The translations under genes and the position numbers were made by a program. A model generated the notes under the pieces. The model did no database searches. It saw only the letters and a list, made by a program, of their open reading frames with translations, and was not told the DNA's origin. Shown one piece after another: positions 35,954-43,884 of a stretch of 54,553 nucleotides of DNA (within the stretch, counting starts at the first letter, position 1; every line of letters begins with the position of its first letter). Origin of the DNA: an uncultured Butyricimonas sp. (GTDB taxonomy: Bacteria > Bacteroidota > Bacteroidia > Bacteroidales > Marinifilaceae); NCBI GenBank assembly GCA_944320555.1, contig CALUHX010000015.1, forward strand, positions 1 to 54,553, read 5' to 3'.

Positions 35954-36310
35954 AACACTACGTCTGTCTTTTCCTTAAAAAATCCCGCAAAAATAATGCT
36001 ATCCCACCAAAATCCAACCCTCTCTCCCCCAAAAAATAATCTCTCCTCCCTCCATGCCTCTCTTGCTCTCAAAAAACAATGGCCCAACAATTCCACCCAA
36101 ACCGACATCCCGCATTCCATGCAAAAACCATCTCTTCACATCCTGTTTTCAATACAGATTACAGAAACACTACCTCATCATTACATGAACATTACCACCA
36201 ACTGTCCTATAACTCTTCTATTAATCTCCTATAACTCTCCTATATAAAATAGGAGTTTAATAGCTGATTTATAGTACAAATACAGGTATTTAACAAGTAA
36301 TGCGGATATA

Positions 36311-36329
36311 ATGAACATGAAATGTTCAT
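36311..36329. repeat. ATGAACAT-GAA-ATGTTCAT palindrome
   Basis: A perfect 8-bp inverted repeat with a three-base centre, about 140 bases upstream of the rplM promoter, in AT-rich DNA. It is not followed by a T-run; an operator is more likely than a terminator. Confidence 0.5.
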
Positions 36330-36469
36330 GTAATCGACATTGAAAAGGGGAGGAAAACCCATGTAAAGGCAAAGGAGCGCCCCCAAAAATTCATCTTTCC
36401 GGCATGCCAGTCACAAAAAAAGAATCCACAGGAGAAAAGAATTTTTCGCAGGATTTTTTAGGGAAAAGT

Positions 36470-36499
36470 TTTGGAATTCAAAGATAATGGTTAATTTTG
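36470..36499 (+). promoter_or_regulatory. promoter of the ribosomal gene cluster
   Basis: TTTG at 36470-36473 and TAATTTTG at 36492-36499, separated by 18 bases, match the Bacteroidetes consensus. The transcript would begin near 36506, giving an unusually long leader before rplM. Confidence 0.7.
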
Positions 36500-36688
36500 C
36501 GGCTCATTTTGGAGTGGAGTATTCTACACGCACGTGGCGCACCTTAGCCATGCCGATCGTGCAGAGGCAGGACAAACCGGGGAACAAACAATGCCCACTA
36601 TCTCGTTTCCCTTTCCGGGGAGGACGCCTCAACGGAACGCAACACGACAAAATGAACAAACAGAAGTATAATTTTAATAGTAAAGAAA

Positions 36689-37144
36689 GTGGATCAAATT
36701 AGTTACAAGACAACTTATGTCAACAAGGCCACCGCAAAAAAAGAGTGGATTGTGATTGACGCAGAAAACCAAGTTGTGGGACGTCTTGCCGCTAAAGTTG
36801 CGAAACTGTTGAGAGGCAAGTACAAACCCAGCTACACGCCGCACGTGGACTGCGGAGACAATGTGATTATCATCAACGCCGAGAAGATTGTCCTGACAGG
36901 GAAAAAGATGACGGACAAGATTTACCGCCGCCACACGCAATATCCCGGCGGACAAAGGACGACCACTCCGGCCGAGTTGATGAAACGATTCCCGGAGAGA
37001 ATCCTGAAACATGCCATCGTGGGCATGCTGCCGAAGAACCGCCTCGGGCGGGCTGTTGCCAAAAATTTGTATATTTATGTGGGGACTGAGCACAAGCACC
37101 AAGCTCAACAGCCGAAATTGATTGATGTGAACGTAATTAAATAA
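36689..37144 (+). CDS. rplM: 50S ribosomal protein L13
   Basis: A 151-residue L13 beginning MDQISYKTTYVNKATAKKEWIV when read from a GTG start; the start matches the usual beginning of Bacteroidetes L13, and no suitable ATG lies nearby. Family motifs include GRLAAKVAKLLRGK, YTPHVDCGDNVIIINAEK and GMLPKNRLGR. L13 is an early assembly protein of the large subunit that binds 23S rRNA. It is followed six bases later by rpsI, the standard gene pair. Confidence 0.97.
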   Translation: MDQISYKTTYVNKATAKKEWIVIDAENQVVGRLAAKVAKLLRGKYKPSYTPHVDCGDNVIIINAEKIVLTGKKMTDKIYRRHTQYPGGQRTTTPAELMKRFPERILKHAIVGMLPKNRLGRAVAKNLYIYVGTEHKHQAQQPKLIDVNVIK

Positions 37145-37150
37145 CAAGGT

Positions 37151-37537
37151 ATGGAAACAGTTAACGCAGTAGGTAGAAGAAAGACAGCCATCGCCCGCGT
37201 ATTTTTGAAAGAGGGAAATGGCAACATCATCGTGAACAAGAAGAGCCTGGAGGAATATTTCCCGCTGACTACTTTGCGCTATGTGGTGAAGCAGCCGCTG
37301 GAGTTGTTGGGCGTGACCGGACAGTACGACATCAACGTGAACGTGTGCGGTGGCGGGTTCAACGGACAGGCGGAAGCGTTGCGTTTGGGAATTGCCCGCG
37401 CGCTGGTGAAAGTGAACGCCGAGGACAAGCCGAAATTGAAAGCGGCCGGATTCATGACCAGAGACCCGCGGGAAGTGGAGCGTAAGAAACCGGGACGTCC
37501 GGGAGCACGCAAGCGGTTCCAGTTCTCTAAACGTTAA
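37151..37537 (+). CDS. rpsI: 30S ribosomal protein S9
   Basis: A 128-residue S9 with the family pattern [37 protein letters not shown] and the basic C-terminal tail ending [13 protein letters not shown], whose last residues reach the P-site tRNA. It lies between rplM and rpsB on one strand. About 93 bases separate it from rpsB, without an obvious TAnnTTTG promoter, so read-through is likely. Confidence 0.98.
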   Translation: METVNAVGRRKTAIARVFLKEGNGNIIVNKKSLEEYFPLTTLRYVVKQPLELLGVTGQYDINVNVCGGGFNGQAEALRLGIARALVKVNAEDKPKLKAAGFMTRDPREVERKKPGRPGARKRFQFSKR

Positions 37538-37630
37538 TTCGAGTTTAGTATCTAAATTGACGGGACTCCTTCTTTGGGCTACCCGGCAATTGATTAATTT
37601 AAGAATGTAAACTTTTAAGATCAAGACAAA

Positions 37631-38422
37631 ATGTCAAACACTACTTTTGATGAGTTATTGGAGGCGGGGTGTCATTTCGGACACTTGACGCGCAAATGGA
37701 ATCCCAAGATGGCTCCTTACATTTTCATGGAGCGCAATGATATCCACATTATCGACTTGAACAAGACGGCCATTTTGCTGGACAAGGCTTGCGCCGCGTT
37801 GAAGCAAATCGCCAAGTCGGGCCGTAAAATTCTGTTTGTGGCAACAAAGAAACAGGCTAAGGAGATTGTTGCCGAAAAAATCACGAATATCAACATGCCG
37901 TACGTTTCGGAGCGTTGGCCGGGAGGCATGCTCACGAACTTCCCCACGATCCGCAAGGCCGTGAAGAAGATGACGACCATCGACAAGATGGAGAAAGACG
38001 GGACGTTCGACCACCTTTCCAAACGGGAGAAACTCCAGATAGCCCGCCAAAGAGCCAAGTTGGAAAAGAACTTGGGCAGTATCGCCGACTTGAGCCGCTT
38101 GCCGGCAGCTCTTTTCGTGGTGGACGTGATGAAGGAGCACATCGCCGTGAAGGAAGCGCGCACGCTGGGCATCCCGGTGTTCGGCATGGTGGACACGAAT
38201 TCCGATCCGAGCACGGTTGACTTCGTTATCCCGTGCAACGACGACGCATCCACTTCCATCGCTTTGATTATCGACAAGGTAAGCGCCTCCATCAAGGAGG
38301 GCCTGACGGAAAGAAAAGCCGAAAGGGAAAAGGAAGTCGACAAGAAAGGCGCGGAGAAAGCAGGAAAAGAGGCCCGGGTTGAGGAAGAATCCGCACCGGA
38401 AGCCGCCGATTCCGCAGAATAA
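37631..38422 (+). CDS. rpsB: 30S ribosomal protein S2
   Basis: A 263-residue S2. Characteristic segments are LLEAGCHFGHLTRKWNPKM at the N-terminus, PYVSERWPGGMLTNF in the middle and GIPVFGMVDTNSDP followed by VDFVIPCNDDA. S2 is needed for initiation on the small subunit. The C-terminal about 30 residues are a charged Glu/Ala/Lys-rich tail, as often seen in this phylum. It is followed by tsf after 207 bases, an unusually long gap filled by a hairpin-rich repeat. Confidence 0.98.
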   Translation: MSNTTFDELLEAGCHFGHLTRKWNPKMAPYIFMERNDIHIIDLNKTAILLDKACAALKQIAKSGRKILFVATKKQAKEIVAEKITNINMPYVSERWPGGMLTNFPTIRKAVKKMTTIDKMEKDGTFDHLSKREKLQIARQRAKLEKNLGSIADLSRLPAALFVVDVMKEHIAVKEARTLGIPVFGMVDTNSDPSTVDFVIPCNDDASTSIALIIDKVSASIKEGLTERKAEREKEVDKKGAEKAGKEARVEEESAPEAADSAE

Positions 38423-38469
38423 ATCATGTAACACGTCGATGAGGCTGTGGCGAAATACGATTTTCATAC

Positions 38470-38585
38470 CACCCTTCGGGACACTTCCCTTGCTTTAGGG
38501 GAAGAATTGAACAGCATCGCCGTTCAAACATTCAACCAACTCCCCTGAGTCAGGGGAGTTGGCGGCTTAGCCGCCGGAGGGGCAT
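38470..38585. repeat. hairpin-rich dispersed repeat (copy 2) between rpsB and tsf
   Basis: Four hairpins follow each other: CTTCCC/GGGAAG near 38484-38504, TTGAAC/GTTCAA near 38508-38527, a 12-bp perfect stem CAACTCCCCTGA/TCAGGGGAGTTG (38537-38561), and GGCGGC-TTA-GCCGCC (about 38561-38575). The block starts with CCACCCTTCGGG and ends in CCGGAGGGG. Layout and several segments match the block after mutS (16198-16345). It would fold strongly in the rpsB-tsf transcript. Confidence 0.7.
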
Positions 38586-38629
38586 AATTAGCTATTTTGA
38601 CACGCCCTCATCCATTAAAAGGATACACT

Positions 38630-39448
38630 ATGGAAATAAAAGCAGCAGATGTGATGAAGTTGCGCAAAGCAACGAACGCAGGAATGATGGACTGCAAACA
38701 CGCTTTGCAGGAAGCCGAAGGCGATTTCAACAAGGCCATTGACATCATCCGCAAGAAAGGTCTTATCGTTGCCAGCAAACGCGCGGACCGGGACGCCAAG
38801 GAAGGTTGCGTGCTGGCCAAGACGGACGGCAAGAACGCCGTCATGGTGGCGCTGAACTGCGAGACGGACTTCGTGGCAAAGAACGAGGGCTTTATTAATT
38901 TCACGACCACGATTCTGGACGCCGCGTTGGCTAACATGCCCGCCGACACGGAAAGCCTGCTCGCCCTGCAATTGGACGGCAGAAGCATCGCCGACCAAAT
39001 CGCCGAGCAGACAGGCGTGATTGGGGAGAAATTGGAATTGAGCTATTACGGCAGCCTGAAAGGCGAGGATTGCGTGGTTTACATCCACCCGGGCAACAAG
39101 CTGGCCACCGTGGTCGCTTTCAACAAGGCCACCGACACGCAAGTGAAGAAGAACATCGCCATGCAAGTGGCCGCAATGGCTCCCATCGGGGTCGACAAGA
39201 ACGACATTCCTGAGGACGTGGTGGCCCACGAGCTGGAAATCGGACGCGACAAGGCCCGCGAGGAAGGCAAGCCGGAAGCCATGCTGGACAAAATCGCCCA
39301 AGGGCGATTGAACAAATTCTTCCAAGAGTCCACATTGTTGAACCAAGTATTCGAGCAAGACGGCAAAATGTCTGTGAGAGAATATTTGAAGAGCGTGGAC
39401 AAAGAGTTGACAGTCACCGGCTTCTTGCGCTACACGCTGAATCTTTGA
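38630..39448 (+). CDS. tsf: translation elongation factor Ts
   Basis: A 272-residue EF-Ts, the nucleotide exchange factor for EF-Tu. The N-terminal UBA-like module (MKLRKATNAGMMDCKHALQE) is followed by the core motif CETDFVAKNEGF and the dimerisation region. The ATG at 38630 was chosen because the family start (MEIKAADVMKLRKATNAG) begins there; an in-frame extension further upstream lacks support. A strong terminator follows 20 bases after the stop. Confidence 0.98.
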   Translation: MEIKAADVMKLRKATNAGMMDCKHALQEAEGDFNKAIDIIRKKGLIVASKRADRDAKEGCVLAKTDGKNAVMVALNCETDFVAKNEGFINFTTTILDAALANMPADTESLLALQLDGRSIADQIAEQTGVIGEKLELSYYGSLKGEDCVVYIHPGNKLATVVAFNKATDTQVKKNIAMQVAAMAPIGVDKNDIPEDVVAHELEIGRDKAREEGKPEAMLDKIAQGRLNKFFQESTLLNQVFEQDGKMSVREYLKSVDKELTVTGFLRYTLNL

Positions 39449-39467
39449 TACAAAAGCAAGGATATGG

Positions 39468-39498
39468 AAATCCCGGCTTCATTCAGGAGTCGGGATTT
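39468..39498 (+). terminator. terminator of the ribosomal cluster
   Basis: AAATCCCGGCTT pairs with GGAGTCGGGATTT around a short loop and is followed by TTCTTTGTC, fitting an intrinsic terminator just after tsf. Confidence 0.82.
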
Positions 39499-39525
39499 TC
39501 TTTGTCAAAAAGTAGCATACAAACG

Positions 39526-39556
39526 TTTACACATTCCAATTAATTTTCTATCTTTG
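39526..39556 (+). promoter_or_regulatory. promoter of the DNA-binding protein/kinase pair
   Basis: TATCTTTG at 39549-39556 is an exact -7 element; TTTA at 39526-39529, 19 bases upstream, is a one-mismatch -33 element. Transcription would start about 17 bases before the ATG at 39580. Confidence 0.65.
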
Positions 39557-39579
39557 CGTTGGTTGCTAGTAGACATATT

Positions 39580-40158
39580 ATGAGTGAACAAAGACCTGAG
39601 ATTATCGAATTGCTGACGGCAATTGAAACAAAACACAAGTGCAAACTGCAAACGACGACTGATTTCGAGGTGTTCTCCATGCACTTGAAATCCCAATATC
39701 AATTTCACGTGTCCGCCTCCACATTAAAGCGTTTATGGGGCTATGTGAACGACGAACACCACCCGCGTCTCCAGACACTCGACATATTGAGCCAATACGT
39801 GGGATTCAACTCTTTCGGCGAATTCTGCCACCATCTGAAAACAAGCACGGCGTACAATTCTTCCTTTTTCACCACCAAACAAATCCAGACAAAGGATCTG
39901 ACCAAAGGCGACAGGGTGGAAATCGGCTGGGCCCCGAACCGTTACGTGCTGCTGCAATATGAAGGACGGAACCGCTTCCGGGTGCTGCAGGCGAAGGAGA
40001 CCAAACTGCTGAAAGACGACCGGTTTGAAACGGCGTGTTTCCTGCTGGGCCAACCCATGCTGGTGTCTTACGTCCAACGGGGCGACCGGAAAACCGCCCC
40101 GTTCATTGCCGGCCGGAACGGAGGGCTCACATTAATCAACAAGCTGTATCATGAATGA
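39580..40158 (+). CDS. Bacteroidetes HTH-type DNA-binding protein
   Basis: A 192-residue protein starting MSEQRPEIIELLTAIE. Residues 44-83 (STLKRLWGYVNDEHHPRLQT and onward to SFGEFC) match a helix-turn-helix-like module I know from many Bacteroidetes proteins of unknown function. The C-terminal half (GDRVEIGWAPNRYVLLQYEG and onward) is a small beta-rich domain typically fused to it and may sense a ligand or bind a partner. It overlaps the kinase gene by eight bases (ATGAATGA), so both proteins are made from one message. A transcriptional role controlled by the kinase is plausible but inferred. Confidence 0.65.
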   Translation: MSEQRPEIIELLTAIETKHKCKLQTTTDFEVFSMHLKSQYQFHVSASTLKRLWGYVNDEHHPRLQTLDILSQYVGFNSFGEFCHHLKTSTAYNSSFFTTKQIQTKDLTKGDRVEIGWAPNRYVLLQYEGRNRFRVLQAKETKLLKDDRFETACFLLGQPMLVSYVQRGDRKTAPFIAGRNGGLTLINKLYHE

Positions 40159-41296
40159 GGATTCTTTGTCATCGGGATTTTTCGGAGAGGACATTCCATC
40201 CGACACTCTCGGGTTCACGGACTTGAAGGAGATATACGTGGCGGCCTCCGGATACAGCCAACTGCACGTGTGTCGGCGACTGGGACGGTTGCACATATTG
40301 AAAAGCCTGCAACCGGAATACGCCTCGCAGGAGTTTTACCGCCAACTGCTGCTCAAGGAGTTCAACATAAGTTATCCATTGGAACACCCCAACATCCGGC
40401 ACACGCTGGGCATGGAGAGACACGAGACCTTGGGCACCTGCATCGTGATGGAATACGTGGACGGTATTCCCTTGACGGATTTCCTGCAACCCGGCAAACT
40501 GTCCCAGCCCTTGGCCCACAAATTCATCCGGGAAATCTGCTCCGCCTTGCAATACATTCATGGCAAACAACTTATCCACAAAGACATAAAACCCGCCAAC
40601 ATCCTAATCACATACAATGGAAACAACGTGAAAATCATTGATTTCGGTTTGGCGGACTGCGATGATTACGCCATGCTGAAGATTCCCGCGGGAACAAAAA
40701 AATATCTTGCGCCGGAACAATTAATTCCAGGAGCGTCCATCGATTACCGGACGGATATTTACTCTTTCGGCGTAATCATCGGGGAAATGGCCACCCTCCT
40801 CAAAGACCGCCGGCTGTCAGCCATCGCCCACAAGTGCATCCAAGAGGACCCGGCCAACCGGTACCAAAGCACCGCCGACATACTGACTGCCTTGGAGAAG
40901 AAACGGACATCGCCCACCCTCAAATACGTTGCCGCAGGCATCTCGCTGCTCGCGCTTGTGATTTTGTCTGTCATGTTCCTACGCCCCAGACAACTATCCG
41001 CCATCCAGGGCAATTACTCGCTTCCCGTGTACGGCAACAGCACCGTTGGAAACACTTATCAAAAAATCCTGCTAAAAGAACGAAAAGAACTCCACCGCAA
41101 AATAGCCCGTTTCACGGCCGACAGGCAAAAACTCTCGCAGGACAGCGTCCGCATCACGAACAAGCTGACGGCCATTCTAAACGACCGTTTCCCAGAGAAA
41201 TCGCAAAGGGAAACAGCCATCTACAAACAACAGCTCCGCAGCATCCGGCAAGACGTGGCCCGGGAAATCGCCGCCGTCCGCACACAGTTGCGATAA
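40151..41296 (+). CDS. membrane-anchored Ser/Thr protein kinase
   Basis: A 381-residue eukaryotic-type kinase. The catalytic lysine is Lys51 (LHILKSLQ), the catalytic loop IHKDIKPANIL has Asp145, the metal-binding DFG is at 164-166 and APE at 187-189; the glycine loop is degenerate (ASGYSQLHVCRRLG). The C-lobe is short. One membrane helix (259-277) follows, then an extracytoplasmic coiled-coil-like region of about 100 residues, so it can sense envelope signals. It is translated by coupling with the HTH-like protein, a likely partner or substrate. Catalytic residues appear intact. Confidence 0.86.
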   Translation: MNEDSLSSGFFGEDIPSDTLGFTDLKEIYVAASGYSQLHVCRRLGRLHILKSLQPEYASQEFYRQLLLKEFNISYPLEHPNIRHTLGMERHETLGTCIVMEYVDGIPLTDFLQPGKLSQPLAHKFIREICSALQYIHGKQLIHKDIKPANILITYNGNNVKIIDFGLADCDDYAMLKIPAGTKKYLAPEQLIPGASIDYRTDIYSFGVIIGEMATLLKDRRLSAIAHKCIQEDPANRYQSTADILTALEKKRTSPTLKYVAAGISLLALVILSVMFLRPRQLSAIQGNYSLPVYGNSTVGNTYQKILLKERKELHRKIARFTADRQKLSQDSVRITNKLTAILNDRFPEKSQRETAIYKQQLRSIRQDVAREIAAVRTQLR

Positions 41297-41305
41297 TTCC
41301 GCCCG

Positions 41306-42928
41306 CTACAGTTCCAATATCAAAGGGAATAGTTTCCACACATTCGTTCCCCGATAAGTGGACTTGCTCGCCGCAGGGACATAAATGTCGCAACTCTCAA
41401 ACACCGAAGCGTCGAAAGCAGTCTGTGCGCATATCGGAGGAGCTTCCGCCAACACTCTCAACTCCCGCAACGGACAACCCGCAAAGCACGAGGAGCCAAT
41501 AGACCACACGTCCGCCCCGATAGTGACGGAGGTCAACCACTGGCAATTCTGGAACGTGGCCTCTAAAAGATACCTGACAGCATCCGGCACAACCACCGTG
41601 CGCAAGGCGGAACGACTGAAAGCCGCCCTCCCCAACACGCTCACGGATGCGGGGAAATCCACCTCATCGACCCCGGCGGAAAGAAACGCCCGTTCCCCTA
41701 TCACCCTCACTCCGTCCGGAATGGCATAAACCTCGGCCTCCCTCCCACAAGGATAGGCCAAAAGCGAATCTCCCGACGCGTCAAACAACACGCCCTCCTT
41801 CGTCCGAAAACGGTCGTTCATCACCGACACCCGAAACTCCCGCAAGGCCGCACATCCCGCCGAAGGATTGAATTCCACCAAATCATCCGGCAGCGTCAGG
41901 ACCTCCAACGAGGAACATCCCGAAAATGCGTCCTCCTCGATCACCGTCACCGTGTTCGGCAACACGATTTTCTCCAGCCGGCTGCAACCTTGAAACATGG
42001 AACGGCCAATCACGTTCCGCTGCGCATAATGAGACGCAAAATAAGCCTCACCCCCTTCCACGATGGACGCTCCCGACAAATCCAATATCCGCAGGTTTCC
42101 CGGCGTGTCGCCACCCTCCACGTCCTGCCCGAACATTTCTCGCAGGAAACGGATATCCGTCCCATTAAGCATACCCGCCACAGAAATCGAATCCAAATCA
42201 TATTTTTCCTGCTCGCCGATGACTTCCTCCAATGTCCCCGGCTGCGTGACATATATCGCCTCGTCGGTCGTAAACCACACCGTGTCCGCCACCGTGGCCC
42301 CCATCTCGTTGGAGGCATACGTCCACGCCGAATAACTCGTGGCCAAACGCAATCCCGCCAAACGCACTTGGAAGGAATTGTCCTCCGCCACCTCCGCAGC
42401 TACAAAATGCACCTCGCTTTCTCCTTCCGCCTGGTAACGGAATCCCACCTCCATAAGCCGCACCCCACCGTCATCCAACAACCGGCTGCCCAAAACCACC
42501 GTCGTGGGCCCCTTGCTGACCAGTTCCGTCGCCCCCAAAGCCGGCCTCGTGTTCGGCTCCGTGCGGAAATGAGCGGACTCGGAGCGCATCACGCTATACC
42601 CGTTGGAAATCTCCACGCAATAATAGTAATCCGTCCCCGCCTTCAAACTGTCGAGATTCGCCCCCACCTCACCGGTCAAAGCGTCCGCCTCGACACGCCT
42701 ACCCCCCCTCAATGCGGGAGTGGTGTCACACACAAAATGACAAGCGGCCACCGCCCCCTCTCCCTGAAGCCGCACAAAACCGTTCACATGGGCCGCGTTA
42801 CGGGTTATCCCCGTCGCCTCGCCGATTTCCAGTTCCGGAGCCAGAATATCCGGTTCCCGCTCGTCCAAACAGGCAGCCAGTCCCAGCAGGCAACCCAAAA
42901 ACAATATGTAAAAACTACCCTTTCGCAT
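41306..42928 (-). CDS. LRR_5 (BspA-like) lipoprotein
   Basis: A 540-residue lipoprotein (LLGLAACLDE, Cys20). Two fibronectin type III-like stretches (about 35-130 and 135-225) are followed by a BspA-type leucine-rich repeat array from about 260 to 520 (LEKIVLPNTVTVIEEDAFSGC, LEVLTLPDDLV and similar 23-residue units). A surface adhesion or binding role is typical. It is the last gene of the minus-strand surface locus, two bases after the preceding stop. The ATG at 42928 is preferred to an upstream TTG. The 3' end runs close to the convergent kinase gene. Confidence 0.82.
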   Translation of the reverse strand: MRKGSFYILFLGCLLGLAACLDEREPDILAPELEIGEATGITRNAAHVNGFVRLQGEGAVAACHFVCDTTPALRGGRRVEADALTGEVGANLDSLKAGTDYYYCVEISNGYSVMRSESAHFRTEPNTRPALGATELVSKGPTTVVLGSRLLDDGGVRLMEVGFRYQAEGESEVHFVAAEVAEDNSFQVRLAGLRLATSYSAWTYASNEMGATVADTVWFTTDEAIYVTQPGTLEEVIGEQEKYDLDSISVAGMLNGTDIRFLREMFGQDVEGGDTPGNLRILDLSGASIVEGGEAYFASHYAQRNVIGRSMFQGCSRLEKIVLPNTVTVIEEDAFSGCSSLEVLTLPDDLVEFNPSAGCAALREFRVSVMNDRFRTKEGVLFDASGDSLLAYPCGREAEVYAIPDGVRVIGERAFLSAGVDEVDFPASVSVLGRAAFSRSALRTVVVPDAVRYLLEATFQNCQWLTSVTIGADVWSIGSSCFAGCPLRELRVLAEAPPICAQTAFDASVFESCDIYVPAASKSTYRGTNVWKLFPLILEL

Positions 42929-42930
42929 AC

Positions 42931-43884
42931 TCAAAAATTAATACCCACCCCCAAGGATGGCAACCAATATTCTCCTTTTATTGTCGTCACGCCCACCGAA
43001 AAAGCGAAACGCCGCACCTCGACCATGCATCCGACCTCCGCCGTCCATCCTTTGCAAGAATAATCGGCATTCCGCAAACGCACCCCCTCCAGCGATTCCC
43101 ACACCACTTTCCTCTCTCCATAACCAATTCCCTCAAACACGTGCCACAAACCGACCACCCGGTGAATCGCCCCCAATGTCAGTGTCCACACGCTATAGTC
43201 CACTCCTGTCTTATAATAAGGCACGGCGTCCATTTCTTTCCACAAACCGTTCTCATCGCACTCTCCTTCCGTGGCAAACGAGCGAAAATTCGTCTGCCCG
43301 TGCACAAAAACACCATGGCGCTTCATTATTCCCGCCATCAGTCCCCCCGTGTTCTCATGCTCCTGAACGCCCCAGGAGGCCAACAGAAAACAGGCCGGCT
43401 TAGTGCCCCGCCTTTTCCCCTCCTCCATTTTCGCCAAGTCAAACGACAAGGGCCTGTTCTTCACTCCCCGCGCCATCCGGCGACGCATCTTCGGATAAGG
43501 GGACTCCTCCTCTTTCAGCGGCGGTCCCACCAACACCAACTCGTAAGTCAACCTCGACTCCAAGGCAGAGGGAAACTTGTAGTCCCGGAGCACACCCCAC
43601 TTCGGATGTTTTATGGTCAGTTTGACCGTCCCGTTCGGTACGTACAACCAAATCTCCCCCACCTCGTTCCGCCGGGCCACAATTCCCAGCGGCGTGGAAA
43701 AAGCAAAGTCCGCATCCCCCACCACCTTTATCAACGCGCAAGCCTCGTCGTTCAAATCTTTCACCGGATTCACCCACGCCGTTATGTCGTTCTGCAACAA
43801 TCGGAACGAGCGCACCTCGAACTCCTGTGCGGCCAAGCCGCAACTCATCAAGCAAAACAATATCGCTATTAACCTTTTGTCCAT
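42931..43884 (-). CDS. secreted protein, probable outer-membrane partner of the WG-repeat lipoprotein
   Basis: A 317-residue protein with a cleavable signal peptide (FCLMSCGLAAQEF). The first about 110 mature residues (SFRLLQNDITAWVNPVKD to RDYKFPSALES) match a domain I often see in Bacteroidales surface loci next to WG-repeat proteins. The C-terminal part (KTGVDYSVWTLTLGAIHRVV to SLGVGINF) has the alternating pattern and final Phe of a small outer-membrane beta structure. Its ATG overlaps the upstream stop (TAATG), so translation is coupled to the WG-repeat gene. Function is unknown. Confidence 0.6.
   Translation of the reverse strand: MDKRLIAILFCLMSCGLAAQEFEVRSFRLLQNDITAWVNPVKDLNDEACALIKVVGDADFAFSTPLGIVARRNEVGEIWLYVPNGTVKLTIKHPKWGVLRDYKFPSALESRLTYELVLVGPPLKEEESPYPKMRRRMARGVKNRPLSFDLAKMEEGKRRGTKPACFLLASWGVQEHENTGGLMAGIMKRHGVFVHGQTNFRSFATEGECDENGLWKEMDAVPYYKTGVDYSVWTLTLGAIHRVVGLWHVFEGIGYGERKVVWESLEGVRLRNADYSCKGWTAEVGCMVEVRRFAFSVGVTTIKGEYWLPSLGVGINF

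Larger units (their letters stand above)
35954..36688. other. long intergenic region with repeats and the rplM leader
   Basis: About 730 bases with no credible gene. It includes direct repeats TCCTATAACTCT at 36205-36216 and 36227-36238 (22 bases apart), an inverted CTCCTAT/ATAGGAG just after them (about 36236-36254), a palindrome ATGAACAT-GAA-ATGTTCAT at 36311-36329, and the rplM promoter at 36470-36499 followed by a leader of about 180 nucleotides. Confidence 0.65.
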
